Of a DNA stretch of 64,000 bases, positions 20,798-31,762 are shown piece after piece. A program made the translations under genes and the position numbers. The stretch comes from Acetofilamentum sp. (GTDB taxonomy: Bacteria; Bacteroidota; Bacteroidia; Bacteroidales; DYOH01). Every line of letters starts with the position of its first letter. The stretch's first letter is position 1. The notes beneath the pieces are model-generated. The model had not been told where the DNA came from, did not search any database, and saw only the letters and a list, made by a program, of their open reading frames with translations. Where the stretch lies: positions 1 through 64,000 of the forward strand of contig DYOH01000010.1 in assembly GCA_020720625.1 (NCBI GenBank), given 5' to 3'.

Positions 20798-22414
20798 TTA
20801 AATTCTATTTTTTTTAGGTACAATGGTTTTCACAATTACGTAAAATAGCATTAAAACGGCCATAAATAAACTTATTCTTCCGATGGCATCTCCAAACTTT
20901 ACATAGAAGGTTATTTCGTCGTTTGCAATTAACTTTTGTCGTATTACATTTTCTTCCCAGTATTTGGTGGCTTGCGAAATCTTACCTTTTTGGCTGATAA
21001 AGCAAGAAACGCCTGTATTGGCCGATCGTGCAACACTCCGACGAGTCTCTATGGCTCGCAGTTGACTGTGCATTAAATGCATACGGTGGCCTGGGGTGTT
21101 GTCCCACCAACCATCGTTAGTAATTACAAACAGCAGGTTGGCCCCCTTTTTTATGTATTCTGTAACAAATTGGCCATAAACCGATTCGTAGCAAATTATT
21201 GGTCCAACCCTAAATTCGTCCGAATAGTATTCAAAAGTTTTTCTTTCATTATCGCTGCCTAAACTTCCAATAATTCCGCCAAAATCCATAGCCAGTTTCT
21301 CTAATGCCGGAATTAAATGCAAAAATGGCATTTTTTCAACACCTATAACAAATTTAGATTTATGGTATAATTCGAATTTTTGTGTCGAATCAACCTGTAT
21401 GGCAGTATTATATCTATCGTAGTATCTCGCAGTATTTCCATTTAATGGTCTTGCGGTTGCTGGTATTTGTTCTCCTGGCTCATAAAGTCGGTAGCTCGAT
21501 AATCCGATAATGTATTTGGCTCCGGGATAATTTTTTAAAAATTTGCGCAATGTCAAAAGTGTATTATTGTTTGAAAGATTGTTTTCCCAATCACCTCTAG
21601 GAAAAGCCGTTTCGGGGCCAACGAAATAATCAACATTGGTGTCGGCAATGCTTGCCGATAATCTTAATATATTGGCAAGTTGCTTTTTATGTAATTCATT
21701 GTCGTATTTCTCGCGATAAGGGTCTACGTTTGGCTGAATTACAACAACATCTGCTTCACGGCCTTTTTCGTGGTAATTAGTATACATCAAAACCGAAATA
21801 AGCGAAGGAATTATCAACAAAGCAAGGAATGTTGATATGGCAATATTAATTTCTCTTTTATTTCCGCCGGAAATAGTTTTTTGAACAATGAATAATAGTA
21901 GCAAATTCGAAAGAATAATCCATAGTGAGCCGCCTTCTACGCCGGTAAATTCATACCATTGAATAAAATAGATGCTTTTTCCAAGCCAGTTTCCCAAATT
22001 CATCCAAGGCCAGGAGAGCTCCCAATAAGTATGAATATACTCGAAACTTATCCAAATGAGTAAGAAGAATGCGTATCCTGTAGATTTATTTGTGTTGCGC
22101 TTAGCCCAGTGAAATAACCAGAAAACGCTGGCATAAAAAAAGGAATTAAGAAAAATTACCATTATTACTCCGGCAACGCTGGCATGGCCAATCCACCAGT
22201 TTGTAATGGCGTGCCATAATATAAAAACCAGAAAACTTTGCCTATAAACAACTCCGCTTTTGTATTTTTCTTTGTTTCTCTCATAATAATCTTCGACCAA
22301 TAAAATGGGCACAAGCGCAATAAATAGCGAAAAACCACCGCTAATCCATGCTGCACTCAGCATTATTACGGTAGATAATAAGAGTAGCAAACGTTGTTTG
22401 ACGGAAAATTCCAT
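20798..22414 (-). CDS. lnt: Apolipoprotein N-acyltransferase
   Basis: Polytopic N-terminus plus nitrilase-like domain: VVVIQPNVDPYREKY, VGPETAFPRG, GPIICYESVYGQFV, ITNDGWWDNTPGHRMHLMHSQLRAIETRRSVARSANTGVSCFI. Confidence 0.93.
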   Translation of the reverse strand: MEFSVKQRLLLLLSTVIMLSAAWISGGFSLFIALVPILLVEDYYERNKEKYKSGVVYRQSFLVFILWHAITNWWIGHASVAGVIMVIFLNSFFYASVFWLFHWAKRNTNKSTGYAFFLLIWISFEYIHTYWELSWPWMNLGNWLGKSIYFIQWYEFTGVEGGSLWIILSNLLLLFIVQKTISGGNKREINIAISTFLALLIIPSLISVLMYTNYHEKGREADVVVIQPNVDPYREKYDNELHKKQLANILRLSASIADTNVDYFVGPETAFPRGDWENNLSNNNTLLTLRKFLKNYPGAKYIIGLSSYRLYEPGEQIPATARPLNGNTARYYDRYNTAIQVDSTQKFELYHKSKFVIGVEKMPFLHLIPALEKLAMDFGGIIGSLGSDNERKTFEYYSDEFRVGPIICYESVYGQFVTEYIKKGANLLFVITNDGWWDNTPGHRMHLMHSQLRAIETRRSVARSANTGVSCFISQKGKISQATKYWEENVIRQKLIANDEITFYVKFGDAIGRISLFMAVLMLFYVIVKTIVPKKNRI

Positions 22415-22749
22415 ATTACTTTTAGATTAAATTTCCGGCTAATTTATAAACTTAATTTTTAGTCGGGAAAATATCATTTGCCAAATTGTGCAGATTTTAC
22501 ATAAAAGTAATAATTTTAAGTAAAGAGTTTTTTATTGTAACAAAAAATTGATAATTAATCAAGAATCGAATTGCAAATTTGGTATATGATATTTTTGAAC
22601 TAATAAATATGCTTTTTTTTTAAAAAAAACTTGGCATTTACAATTTTGAGATATAAAAATCCACAAAATCATAATGCGTACTTTGGCTTAAAACGAGAAA
22701 CAAACTAAAAGTAACCCATTTTTTTGCTAATGCAATAAATTATAGGTAT

Positions 22750-23148
22750 TTATTCGTCTTTTGCCAGCCATTCAAGAGCTTCTTCTTTGGAATTAAAAGC
22801 AACAATATCTTTACCTATAAGGCTGTTTACAAAGTTTAATAAAAATTGTTTTGCTTTTGAATTTACACCAATAATGGCTTTTTTCTTACTAAATGGCTTT
22901 GTAAGTTCTGCTGCTTTTTTGGCGGCGGCCAAACCATCTCTTAATCCATAAGAGTTTGAAACATCTACCAGTTCAAGTAAATGATATTCTTTTTTTTCAA
23001 GAATGTAGTTGGTCGTGTAATTCGCAACTTCAACCATTTTTTTTGGATCATCCAAGCCAGTCCAATCGGAATAAATAATTCTTTTCCCTTTATATTCAAT
23101 CGGGTAAATTTTATTGCTCAAATCCATACGATATATTTTAATGGTCAA
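22750..23148 (-). CDS. Hypothetical STAS/SpoIIAA-like protein
   Basis: 132 aa; pattern resembles small STAS-like proteins (KRIIYSDWTGL...LLELVDVSNSYGL...KKKAIIGVNSKAKQFLLNFVN); not verifiable without a profile search. Confidence 0.6.
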   Translation of the reverse strand: MTIKIYRMDLSNKIYPIEYKGKRIIYSDWTGLDDPKKMVEVANYTTNYILEKKEYHLLELVDVSNSYGLRDGLAAAKKAAELTKPFSKKKAIIGVNSKAKQFLLNFVNSLIGKDIVAFNSKEEALEWLAKDE

Positions 23149-23345
23149 AAATAGTAATTGTTTTCCTTTTACGTTAAAAAAGCAATATAGGTTTTATTTT
23201 GATTGCAAAATTTTTTAATTTATTTTAAAACTGATTGTTACGTCTATTTTTATTAATTATATATTTATTTCATATAAAGTTCGAAAGCCGTTTTTTATTC
23301 TGCTAATAAATGCGTAATTTATGCTACCGAAAAAAAAATAAAACT

Positions 23346-26300
23346 ATGAAAAATGTAAAACTAATTTTGTTATGTATTTTCTTGATTAATATAACTTTAA
23401 GTATGAAAGCTCAGAAAAGTGATTATGAAAAAGGGTGGAAGCTCGTCGAAAAATATGACTATGAGTCTTTACCAAAATCTGCAATAGCCGAGGTGGATAA
23501 AATACTTTCCGCTAGTATTACCGAAAGCAACACTCCACAACTAGTAAAAGCGGTTTTGTATAGAACAAAATATACTAATTTATTGGTTGACAATGGAATA
23601 GATTCTACGATGCTTTTTCTTGAGAATCTAATCAGGGCTTCAGAAAATGAGCAAAAAGCTTTGCTGTTTTACCTTTCAGCAAATTATTATTATCAATATT
23701 ATTTGAATAACAAATGGGAAATAATTCGACGCACTGCCTTACTTGAACCCACTAAGGACTTTAAAACATGGACAGTGGCCGATTTTGCGGCTAAAATTCA
23801 TTCCGATTTTGAAAATGTTTTTAAGAACGCCGAGACCCTGAAAAGTATACCAATGGATGAATATAAAGCATTGATTGATATTTTGAATCTGCCCAAGGAG
23901 TTTATTCCATCGGTCTACGATTTTCTGCTTTTCGATGCCATCAGGTTTTATTCCAATTCAGATATGTCGCTGGTAAAGCCCAAAGAAGAATTTTCGGTAA
24001 ACGATAAATCATTTTTTAAGCCACTTGACGAATTTTGTAAAATATCTCTGAATACTGATGATTCCGCTTCGTTTTTGTTTCGAACTATCCATTATTATCA
24101 GGTTTTACTACGAAATTTGCAAATTACAAAAAATCGCAATGCAATATTGTATGCCGATTTGGAACGCTTAAATTTTATTCGGCGTAATAATAAGAATGAA
24201 TACGCACCCACCTGGTATCTTGATGCTTTAAACGAATTAATTGCCAAAAACAACGATTTATCTTACGTTTCTGTTTTACATTTTCAAAAGGCTAATTTAT
24301 TGGTCGAAAAAGCAAATGAATATAATTCGGTAAATCCGGTATTGGCTTATCTAAAAAATCATTTTGTAAAGGCCGATAGTATTTGTGATGAAATTATTTT
24401 GAAATATCCAAAATCTTATGGCGCAGAACAAGCTTTGGCTTTAAAAGACAAAATCAGGTACAAATCACTTTCATTCGATATGGAACAAATGGTGGCGCCT
24501 GCAAAAGTTTTCCCTTTAAAAATAACTTATCGAAATACCCAAAAAATTCATATTCGCATTGCCAGCATAAAAAAATCGGAGGTGGATGCTATCAATAACA
24601 AGTATTATTCCAACGAAAGATATGCTAAAATACTGAAAGCTGCCGTTAAAATTTACGATTATACACTTGATTTGCCAGATGATAAAGACTTTAGAGTACA
24701 TTCGGTGGAGTTTTTGCTCGATAGTTTGCCTATTGGATATTATGCGGTTTTTGTAGCCGATAATGCCGAATTTAGTTTTTCCAAAGCACAAGCTTCTTAT
24801 CAGTTTTTATCGGTTACCGAAATTAGCTATTTTGTTCAGAATTTAAGAAATAGCCAAGTTTCCGTTTCTGTGCTCAATCGTTCAACTGGTCTCGGAATGG
24901 AAGGCGTAAAAGCAGAAGCATATTCTATTGAATACGATTATCGCAAAAGTAAATATATTAGAACCGATTTGGGCGTTTTTGAAACCGATAAGAACGGCCA
25001 GTTTTCTTTTAATTACAACGAAAATAATTATAGATATATCAATTTTGATTTCACAAAAGCTAATGATTTTCTTTCTACCGCATCGCGCTATTATGTTAGC
25101 GCCCAAGGAGAGCAAGTGATTTGGAATATGAATGTGCATTTATTTACGGACAGAGCCATTTATAGGCCTGGGCAAGTAGTTTATTTTAAGGGTATTATGA
25201 TTAAATCTGATGGAAAAAACCATCAAATAGTATCAAACGAAAATATAAAGATTACATTACTCGATTTTAATGGCCAGATGCACAGCGAGCTAACTGCAAA
25301 ATCAAACGAATACGGCTCATTCAGTGGTCAGTTTGTGCTTCCACAGGGTCAGTTAAATGGACGTTTTATAATTGAAACATCCTATGGCTCCTTGGGTATT
25401 CAGGTGGAAGAATATAAGCGACCCAAATTCGAAGTTAATATTTTGCCTTTTGATAAAAATTATCGCTTAGGCGAAGTGGCTGTGGCCGAAGGAAAGGCTA
25501 TGGCATATTCCGGTGCATCAATTTCGGGTGCAAAGGTTAAATATCGCATTACCAGAGAGCCTTTGTGGTCGGGCTGGTGGTGGTGGGATTTGCCATCTAA
25601 AGCTACGGAAATAGCTCAAGGTGAGACTATTACGGCAGATGATGGCACTTTTTCTATACAATTTGATGCAGTGCTGGATCCAAATATTGCCGAAAATGAA
25701 TTTTTGTCTTTCAATTATAATATTTATGCTGATGTAATTGATATTAATGGTGAAACTCATTCGGCAACTGGCAGTTTGAGAGTGGGATACCGCGATTTAC
25801 TTATAAATCTCGATTTACCCGCTGAGTTAGATTTAGCCACTTATGAATCAGTTAATGGCGTATTTATTTCTGCTACAAATCTTAATTATCAAGAGATTAA
25901 AGCCGAAGGCAAAATACAGATTTCGCTATTGGAAGCTGCCGAAATGCCATTTAGAAAACGCTATTGGAATGCTCCGGATATGCATTATTATACAGAGGCT
26001 GAGTGGAAATCCAAATTCCCTGGAAATCCTTATGCCAATGAAGATAATTTTCAAAATCGAAAGATAGACTCATTGTTTCTGAATGTGGATTTTAATACCG
26101 GGGAGAACAAGTATTTTGATGCCAAAAATTTACTTAATTTACCTGAAGGCGATTACGTAGTTGATGTTTTTTCAAAGGATATTTATGGAAATCCTGTTTT
26201 GAATAAGCGTTTCCTTAGCGTTTTTAGATCTAATTCTATCAATTGTACAATCAACGAGCCTTTGTATGTAAAATCTTTGGTAGATATAGCCGAACCGGGC

Positions 26301-29300
26301 GATACAGCGGCCATTCTCATCGGCTCTGCATATACATCTGCATTGGTTCTCATTAGTGTTGAACATCAGGGTGTAATTATTCATCAGGAAAACAGATTGT
26401 TAAATAAAGAGCAACAATTGTTCGAATGGCCAGTGGAAGAGAAATATCGCGGAAATTTTGGAATTCATGTGGCTATGATTAATCAAAATAGGGAATATCG
26501 GGAATCGAGCTTAATAACCGTGCCATATTCCAATAAAAAACTTGATATCGAATTTGCCACTTTCAGAGATAAATTATTACCCGGACAACAGGAAGAGTGG
26601 TTGATTAAAATTAAAGGTCCACAAGGCGAGAAGATTGCTGCCGAGATGTTGGCTACACTTTACGATGCTTCTTTAGACCAGTTCAGGCAAAATTATTGGA
26701 ATTTTAATATTTTCAGAAGCTATTACTTATCGCTATACTACAACACTTCTTATTTTTCGATGGTTTCTTCCACAAATTATGCCGAAAACATTAACGATAT
26801 TCACAGGGTAGTTTATTATCAAATGCCTCAATTCAAATGGTATGGTTCTTTGAATTATTTTGGCGGTTATGATGATTACATACTCGATGAAATGATCGTA
26901 ACCAAGAGTATTTCCAGAAAGAATGCCCGCCCGGTTTCTGTAAATACATTTACAGGATCTATTGAAAGTGAAGAGGAAATACAACCGGCACCAACAGAAG
27001 AAATGAAATTGGAAGTCGATGATCAGGAAACTAACATGGAAGATAAACCTGAAGCAGCGGTTGGCGGTGTTGAAAATGTGGAAGAAGTTAAAGTTAGAAC
27101 CAATTTTAATGAAACCGCATTTTTTTATCCACATTTAAAAACGGATGCTGATGGAAATATTACAGTAAAATTTACCATTCCGGAGTCGCTCACCAAATGG
27201 AAAATGATGGGAATGGCTACCACAAGCGATTTAAAATATGCCATAACCACTAACTGGCTGGTTACGCAAAAAGAATTAATGGTAGTGCCAAATGCGCCTC
27301 GTTTTTTTCGCGAAAACGATGTAATTGTTTTTCCTGTAAAAATATCCAATTTATCGAAAAATTCTTTGTCGGGAAAAGTGAGGGCGCAATTTTTCGATGC
27401 AACTACAGATAAACCCATACAGATATTGGTTAAAGGAGAAAAAGAAGAGCAAAGTTTTGAAGTAGCTTCGGGAAAAAATACATTACATACCTTTAAGCTC
27501 GAAATTCCACAAGGTGTTAATGCCATTAGTTATAAAGTAGTGGCAGTAAGCAATGATTTTTCAGACGGCGAACAAATGGCACTTCCGGTGCTAAGCAACA
27601 GAATGATGGTTACCGAAAGTATGCCTTTAAATGTGAGAGGAAAAGAGCAAAAAGAATTTGTTTTTGAAAAGCTTCTTCAATCCGGCAAATCAAAAACTCT
27701 TGTAAATCATAAACTCGTACTTGAATTTAGTTCAAATCCGGCATGGTACGCTATACAGGCATTGCCTTATCTTATGGAATATCCTTACGAATGTAACGAA
27801 CAAATATTTAATAGGTTTTACGCCAATTCATTAGCTTCGTATATTGCCAACTCCAGCCCAAGAATTAAAGCCGTGTTTGAATCATGGAAAAATTTGGCCG
27901 GTGGTGAAGCATTGCTTTCAAATTTGGAAAAAAATCAGGAATTAAAAGCTGTTCTCTTACAGGAAACCCCATGGGTTATGGATGGTAAAGACGAATCGGA
28001 GCGAAAAAAGCGAATTGCGTTATTATTCGATTTGAATAAAATGGCCTCAGAAAATCAGCAGGCACTCGAAAAGTTAATGAATAATCAAGGCGGAAATGGC
28101 GGATTTTCATGGTTCGTTGGAATGCCCGAAAGTTGGTATATCTCGCAGTACATTGTTACGGGAATTGGGCATCTGAAACAAATAGGCTTAAATACAGTTG
28201 CCGAGCCTGAAGTAAACAAAATGTTGCAAAAAGCGGTTAAGTATATCGATAATAAAATTGCAGAACATTATTCCGATTTAAAACGTTATCTAAAACCTTC
28301 CGAATTAGAAGATAATCATTTATCTTATATGGCAATTCACTATCTGTATGCAAGGAGCTTTTTTGCTTCTTTGCCTATGGATGCATCAACAAAAAAAGCA
28401 TTCGATTATTTTATTAATCAGGGTTCAAAATACTGGCAATCGCAAAATTTGCACATGCGGGCAATTTTAGCAATTTCTTTACATCGTTTTAACAAGCATA
28501 ATGATGCTGTGGGCATAATAAATTCATTGAAAGAACACGCCATAACTAGTCAGGAGATGGGAATGTTCTGGAAGGATAATGAATCGGGTTATTATTGGTA
28601 CCAGGCACCCATCGAAACTCAAGCAGTACTTATCGAAGCATTTTCTGAGATTACAAAGGATAAGGCAGCTGTAGAGGAAATGAAAATATGGTTATTAAAA
28701 CAAAAGCAAACCCAGGATTGGAAAACTACCAAAGCCACAGCTGATGCAATTTATGCCCTAATTTTAGAAGGTGTAAATATCTTAGAATCATCAGAGCTGG
28801 TTGAGATTAAGTTAGGTGGACAAAAAATTGACCCCAATGGATCTACGGAAACAAAAGTAGAAGCCGGAACCGGATATTTTAAAACTTCGTGGAGTGGGGC
28901 AGATATTAAACCCGGAATGGCCAAAGTACATTTGAATAAAACCGACGATGGAATTGCTTGGGGGGCTATGTATTGGCAATATTTTGAAGACTTAGAGAAA
29001 ATTACTTCACACGAAACCCCATTAAAATTGAAAAAAGAATTGTTTGTGGAGCAGAAAACACCAAATGGCTTGGTGCTGGTTCCTATCAAGAATAATCTGA
29101 AAGTGGGCGACAGAGTAATTGTGCGGATAGAACTGAGAGTAGATCGGGGTATGGAATTTGTGCACATGAAAGACATGCGTGCATCAGGATTCGAGCCCGA
29201 AAATGTTATTTCGCGCTTTAAATATCAGGGTGGTTTAGGATATTATGAAGAAACCAAAGATGCTGCCACAAATTTCTTTTTCGACTATCTTCCAAAAGGA

Positions 29301-29432
29301 ACTTATGTTTTTGAATATCCTTTGAGAGCTATTCACGAAGGCGAATTTTCTAATGGAATTACCCAAATTCAATGTATGTATGCACCCGAATTTTCATCTC
29401 ATTCCGAAGGAATAAAAGTTGAAATTAAGTAA
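23346..29432 (+). CDS. Bacterial alpha-2-macroglobulin family protein, thioester-type
   Basis: About 2028 aa; signal peptide, MG domains (TDRAIYRPGQVVYFKGI, ETSYGSLGIQVEEYKRPKFEV), bait/linker-like region, NETAFFYPHLKTDADGNITVKFTIPESLTKWKMMGMA, thioester-like YPYECNEQ. ATG at 23346 preferred because it begins a clean signal peptide. Confidence 0.93.
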   Translation: MKNVKLILLCIFLINITLSMKAQKSDYEKGWKLVEKYDYESLPKSAIAEVDKILSASITESNTPQLVKAVLYRTKYTNLLVDNGIDSTMLFLENLIRASENEQKALLFYLSANYYYQYYLNNKWEIIRRTALLEPTKDFKTWTVADFAAKIHSDFENVFKNAETLKSIPMDEYKALIDILNLPKEFIPSVYDFLLFDAIRFYSNSDMSLVKPKEEFSVNDKSFFKPLDEFCKISLNTDDSASFLFRTIHYYQVLLRNLQITKNRNAILYADLERLNFIRRNNKNEYAPTWYLDALNELIAKNNDLSYVSVLHFQKANLLVEKANEYNSVNPVLAYLKNHFVKADSICDEIILKYPKSYGAEQALALKDKIRYKSLSFDMEQMVAPAKVFPLKITYRNTQKIHIRIASIKKSEVDAINNKYYSNERYAKILKAAVKIYDYTLDLPDDKDFRVHSVEFLLDSLPIGYYAVFVADNAEFSFSKAQASYQFLSVTEISYFVQNLRNSQVSVSVLNRSTGLGMEGVKAEAYSIEYDYRKSKYIRTDLGVFETDKNGQFSFNYNENNYRYINFDFTKANDFLSTASRYYVSAQGEQVIWNMNVHLFTDRAIYRPGQVVYFKGIMIKSDGKNHQIVSNENIKITLLDFNGQMHSELTAKSNEYGSFSGQFVLPQGQLNGRFIIETSYGSLGIQVEEYKRPKFEVNILPFDKNYRLGEVAVAEGKAMAYSGASISGAKVKYRITREPLWSGWWWWDLPSKATEIAQGETITADDGTFSIQFDAVLDPNIAENEFLSFNYNIYADVIDINGETHSATGSLRVGYRDLLINLDLPAELDLATYESVNGVFISATNLNYQEIKAEGKIQISLLEAAEMPFRKRYWNAPDMHYYTEAEWKSKFPGNPYANEDNFQNRKIDSLFLNVDFNTGENKYFDAKNLLNLPEGDYVVDVFSKDIYGNPVLNKRFLSVFRSNSINCTINEPLYVKSLVDIAEPGDTAAILIGSAYTSALVLISVEHQGVIIHQENRLLNKEQQLFEWPVEEKYRGNFGIHVAMINQNREYRESSLITVPYSNKKLDIEFATFRDKLLPGQQEEWLIKIKGPQGEKIAAEMLATLYDASLDQFRQNYWNFNIFRSYYLSLYYNTSYFSMVSSTNYAENINDIHRVVYYQMPQFKWYGSLNYFGGYDDYILDEMIVTKSISRKNARPVSVNTFTGSIESEEEIQPAPTEEMKLEVDDQETNMEDKPEAAVGGVENVEEVKVRTNFNETAFFYPHLKTDADGNITVKFTIPESLTKWKMMGMATTSDLKYAITTNWLVTQKELMVVPNAPRFFRENDVIVFPVKISNLSKNSLSGKVRAQFFDATTDKPIQILVKGEKEEQSFEVASGKNTLHTFKLEIPQGVNAISYKVVAVSNDFSDGEQMALPVLSNRMMVTESMPLNVRGKEQKEFVFEKLLQSGKSKTLVNHKLVLEFSSNPAWYAIQALPYLMEYPYECNEQIFNRFYANSLASYIANSSPRIKAVFESWKNLAGGEALLSNLEKNQELKAVLLQETPWVMDGKDESERKKRIALLFDLNKMASENQQALEKLMNNQGGNGGFSWFVGMPESWYISQYIVTGIGHLKQIGLNTVAEPEVNKMLQKAVKYIDNKIAEHYSDLKRYLKPSELEDNHLSYMAIHYLYARSFFASLPMDASTKKAFDYFINQGSKYWQSQNLHMRAILAISLHRFNKHNDAVGIINSLKEHAITSQEMGMFWKDNESGYYWYQAPIETQAVLIEAFSEITKDKAAVEEMKIWLLKQKQTQDWKTTKATADAIYALILEGVNILESSELVEIKLGGQKIDPNGSTETKVEAGTGYFKTSWSGADIKPGMAKVHLNKTDDGIAWGAMYWQYFEDLEKITSHETPLKLKKELFVEQKTPNGLVLVPIKNNLKVGDRVIVRIELRVDRGMEFVHMKDMRASGFEPENVISRFKYQGGLGYYEETKDAATNFFFDYLPKGTYVFEYPLRAIHEGEFSNGITQIQCMYAPEFSSHSEGIKVEIK

Positions 29433-29434
29433 AT

Positions 29435-30382
29435 ATGAAAGCTACAGCAGAGCAGATAAAGTCTGCGTTTTTAGGATTAATTATCGGAGATGAATTAGGC
29501 GTGCCGGTTGAATTTCGGGAAAGAACTTATTTGGCTAACATGCCCCTTACGGATATGATAGGATATGGAACTTATAATCAGCCGCCTGGTACTTGGTCCG
29601 ACGATAGCTCTATGATGCTTTGTCTGGCAGAAAGTCTTATTTCAGGCTTTGATATTGACCACATGGGGCGATTATTTGTAAAATGGTATAAAGAAGGATA
29701 TTGGACCCCTTATAATCATACTTTTGATATTGGAAACGCAACAGCTGAAGCGCTGACAAAAATTATGAATGGAGTTTCGGCTGCAGAATCGGGCGGAAAT
29801 AGCTCACATCATTATGGAAACGGCGCTTTGATGAGAATTTTGCCCTTGGTTTTTGCGCTCGATGGATATACAGAAAAGCAAAAATTTGACATGATTAACA
29901 AAGCTGCATCGATTACGCATGCACATATTCGCTCGACGATGGGATGTTATATCTACGCAAAATATGCTGAATTACTCATAAGCGAAAAAAATCAGTTTAA
30001 AGCTTACGAATTAATGCAATCTAATGTTTATGAGTTATTTAATGAACTGAATATACCAAAGGACGAGATTTCGGTCTATCATAGAATTTTGAAGAAAGAG
30101 ATTCATAATCTTGATGAGAACCAAATTGAAAGCAAAGGTTATGTTGTTTATACATTAGAAGCTGCATTGTGGTCGTTTCTCAACAGCAACAGTTATCGCG
30201 AAACAGTGCTTAAAGCCATAAATTTAGGCGAGGATACTGATACAACCGCAGCAGTGGTTGGCGGATTAGCAGGTTTGTTTTATGGAAGCGAAAAAATTCC
30301 CAAATCGTGGATTGAAAAAACTGCTCGCTTAAATGATATTCTGGAGCTTATAAATAAATTTTCTTTGGTTTACACAAAGTAA
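29435..30382 (+). CDS. ADP-ribosylglycohydrolase family protein
   Basis: FLGLIIGDELGVPVEFRER, GTWSDDSSMMLCLAESL, GNGALMRILPL, NLGEDTDTTAAVVGGLAGLFYG. Confidence 0.93.
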   Translation: MKATAEQIKSAFLGLIIGDELGVPVEFRERTYLANMPLTDMIGYGTYNQPPGTWSDDSSMMLCLAESLISGFDIDHMGRLFVKWYKEGYWTPYNHTFDIGNATAEALTKIMNGVSAAESGGNSSHHYGNGALMRILPLVFALDGYTEKQKFDMINKAASITHAHIRSTMGCYIYAKYAELLISEKNQFKAYELMQSNVYELFNELNIPKDEISVYHRILKKEIHNLDENQIESKGYVVYTLEAALWSFLNSNSYRETVLKAINLGEDTDTTAAVVGGLAGLFYGSEKIPKSWIEKTARLNDILELINKFSLVYTK

Positions 30383-30402
30383 GAATATCAATTTAAAAAT
30401 AG

Positions 30403-30440
30403 AATATTCCTGTTGGCCATTGCCTGCAGGAATATTTTTT
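30403..30440 (+). terminator. Intrinsic terminator
   Basis: aatattcctg / caggaatatt stem followed by T-run; overlaps the ORF-track start at 30420, supporting a downstream start for the next gene. Confidence 0.75.
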
Positions 30441-30470
30441 TTGTATATTCACCAAAATTTATTCAGAGCA

Positions 30471-31247
30471 ATGGGCAATAAAATTGGTATTATTGGCGCA
30501 GGCAATCTGGCTTGGCATCTGGCTAAAATGTTTAGCTTGCATAAAGTCGAATTACAATCAATATTTGTTCGTTCTGTAAGTCAAGTAATTGATTTCCAAT
30601 TTTTAAATGAGACTGTTTTTTATCATCAAATTCCACAACTGATAGCAAAAAGCGAAATCATATTTTTTGCAGTTCCGGATAAAACAATTGCAGAATTACT
30701 AAGAGATTATCAGTGGTACAACAAATATTTGGTGCATTCGGCAGGCAGTGTTTCTATAGATGTATTTAGGCATCGTACCGAAAATTTTGGGGTATTTTAT
30801 CCTATGCAAACTTTTACCAAGAATCGAATGCTCGATTATGCAGAGATTCCTATTTTTGTAGAAGCTAATTCTTCCAGGAATGAGCAAATTTTAGTAAATC
30901 TGGCATCAAAAATCAGTACAAAAACCATGATTTTAGATTCGGAAAAAAGAAAACAGATGCATCTGGCAGCCGTTTTTGTTAATAACTTTGCCAATCGAAT
31001 GTGGAGTATTGGTCAGGAATTATGCGCAGAAAATGATATTCCTTTTGAATATTTGCAGGCATTGTTGCAGGAGACATACTTAAAGGCATTGGAAAACAGT
31101 GCATTAAATAGCCAGACAGGGCCGGCAAAGCGCCAAGATTATCAAACCATGCAATTGCATTTGGAGATGCTTAAAAATAAGGCCTTGTTGAAAAAAATAT
31201 ATAGTTTTGTCAGTGAAAGTATCATTCAAACACAAAAAAACGCATGA
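30471..31247 (+). CDS. DUF2520 / NADP oxidoreductase, Rossmann-fold protein
   Basis: MGNKIGIIGAGNLAWHLAKMF N-terminal Rossmann motif; VHSAGSVSIDVF...GVFYPMQTFTK; start chosen after the terminator. Confidence 0.85.
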   Translation: MGNKIGIIGAGNLAWHLAKMFSLHKVELQSIFVRSVSQVIDFQFLNETVFYHQIPQLIAKSEIIFFAVPDKTIAELLRDYQWYNKYLVHSAGSVSIDVFRHRTENFGVFYPMQTFTKNRMLDYAEIPIFVEANSSRNEQILVNLASKISTKTMILDSEKRKQMHLAAVFVNNFANRMWSIGQELCAENDIPFEYLQALLQETYLKALENSALNSQTGPAKRQDYQTMQLHLEMLKNKALLKKIYSFVSESIIQTQKNA

Positions 31248-31762
31248 GCAATTTTAAAGAAGCATTAAAGAACGTAAAAGCTTTTGTTTTCGATATTGAT
31301 GGAGTTTTTTCCAAACAACTTTATTTAACTCCTGATGGTCATTTTTTACGCACAATGAATGTAAAAGATGGTTTTGCAGTAAAATTAGCTGCAGAATTAA
31401 AATATCCGATAGGCATTATTACCGGAGGAAAAGAAATTTCGATAGTGGAAAGGTTTAAAGCTCTTGGACTTACCGATTTTTACCTAAACTCGCATCATAA
31501 GGCCGAAGATTTGAAAGATTTTATTTACAAATATGATTTAGATCCCAAAGAAATTCTTTACATGGGCGATGATTTGCCTGATTACGAGCCTATGCAGATG
31601 GTTGGGGTGCCTACATGCCCTGCCGACGCTGTAGAAGAAATAAAACAAATAGCCTACTACATTTCTGATAGGAATGGAGGAGATGCTTGTGTTAGGGATG
31701 TTATTGAACAGGTTTTGAGAGTGCAAGGAAATTGGCCTAAACTGTCTAATTCTAGCAAATGA
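31244..31762 (+). CDS. HAD-family phosphatase, KdsC-like (KDO-8-P phosphatase)
   Basis: FVFDIDGVFSKQ, GIITGGKEISIVERF, ILYMGDDLPDYEPMQMVGVPTCPADAVEEIK. Confidence 0.88.
   Translation: MSNFKEALKNVKAFVFDIDGVFSKQLYLTPDGHFLRTMNVKDGFAVKLAAELKYPIGIITGGKEISIVERFKALGLTDFYLNSHHKAEDLKDFIYKYDLDPKEILYMGDDLPDYEPMQMVGVPTCPADAVEEIKQIAYYISDRNGGDACVRDVIEQVLRVQGNWPKLSNSSK

Noticed and set aside
22605-22635. Poly-T/poly-A tract between lnt and the STAS-like gene
   Set aside because: Could pair as a hairpin but is simple AT homopolymer with no GC stem; not supportable as a terminator.
26733-29176. Several minus-strand ORFs of 130-140 aa inside the alpha-2-macroglobulin gene
   Set aside because: Antisense frames within a strongly supported coding sequence; no domains or gene signals.
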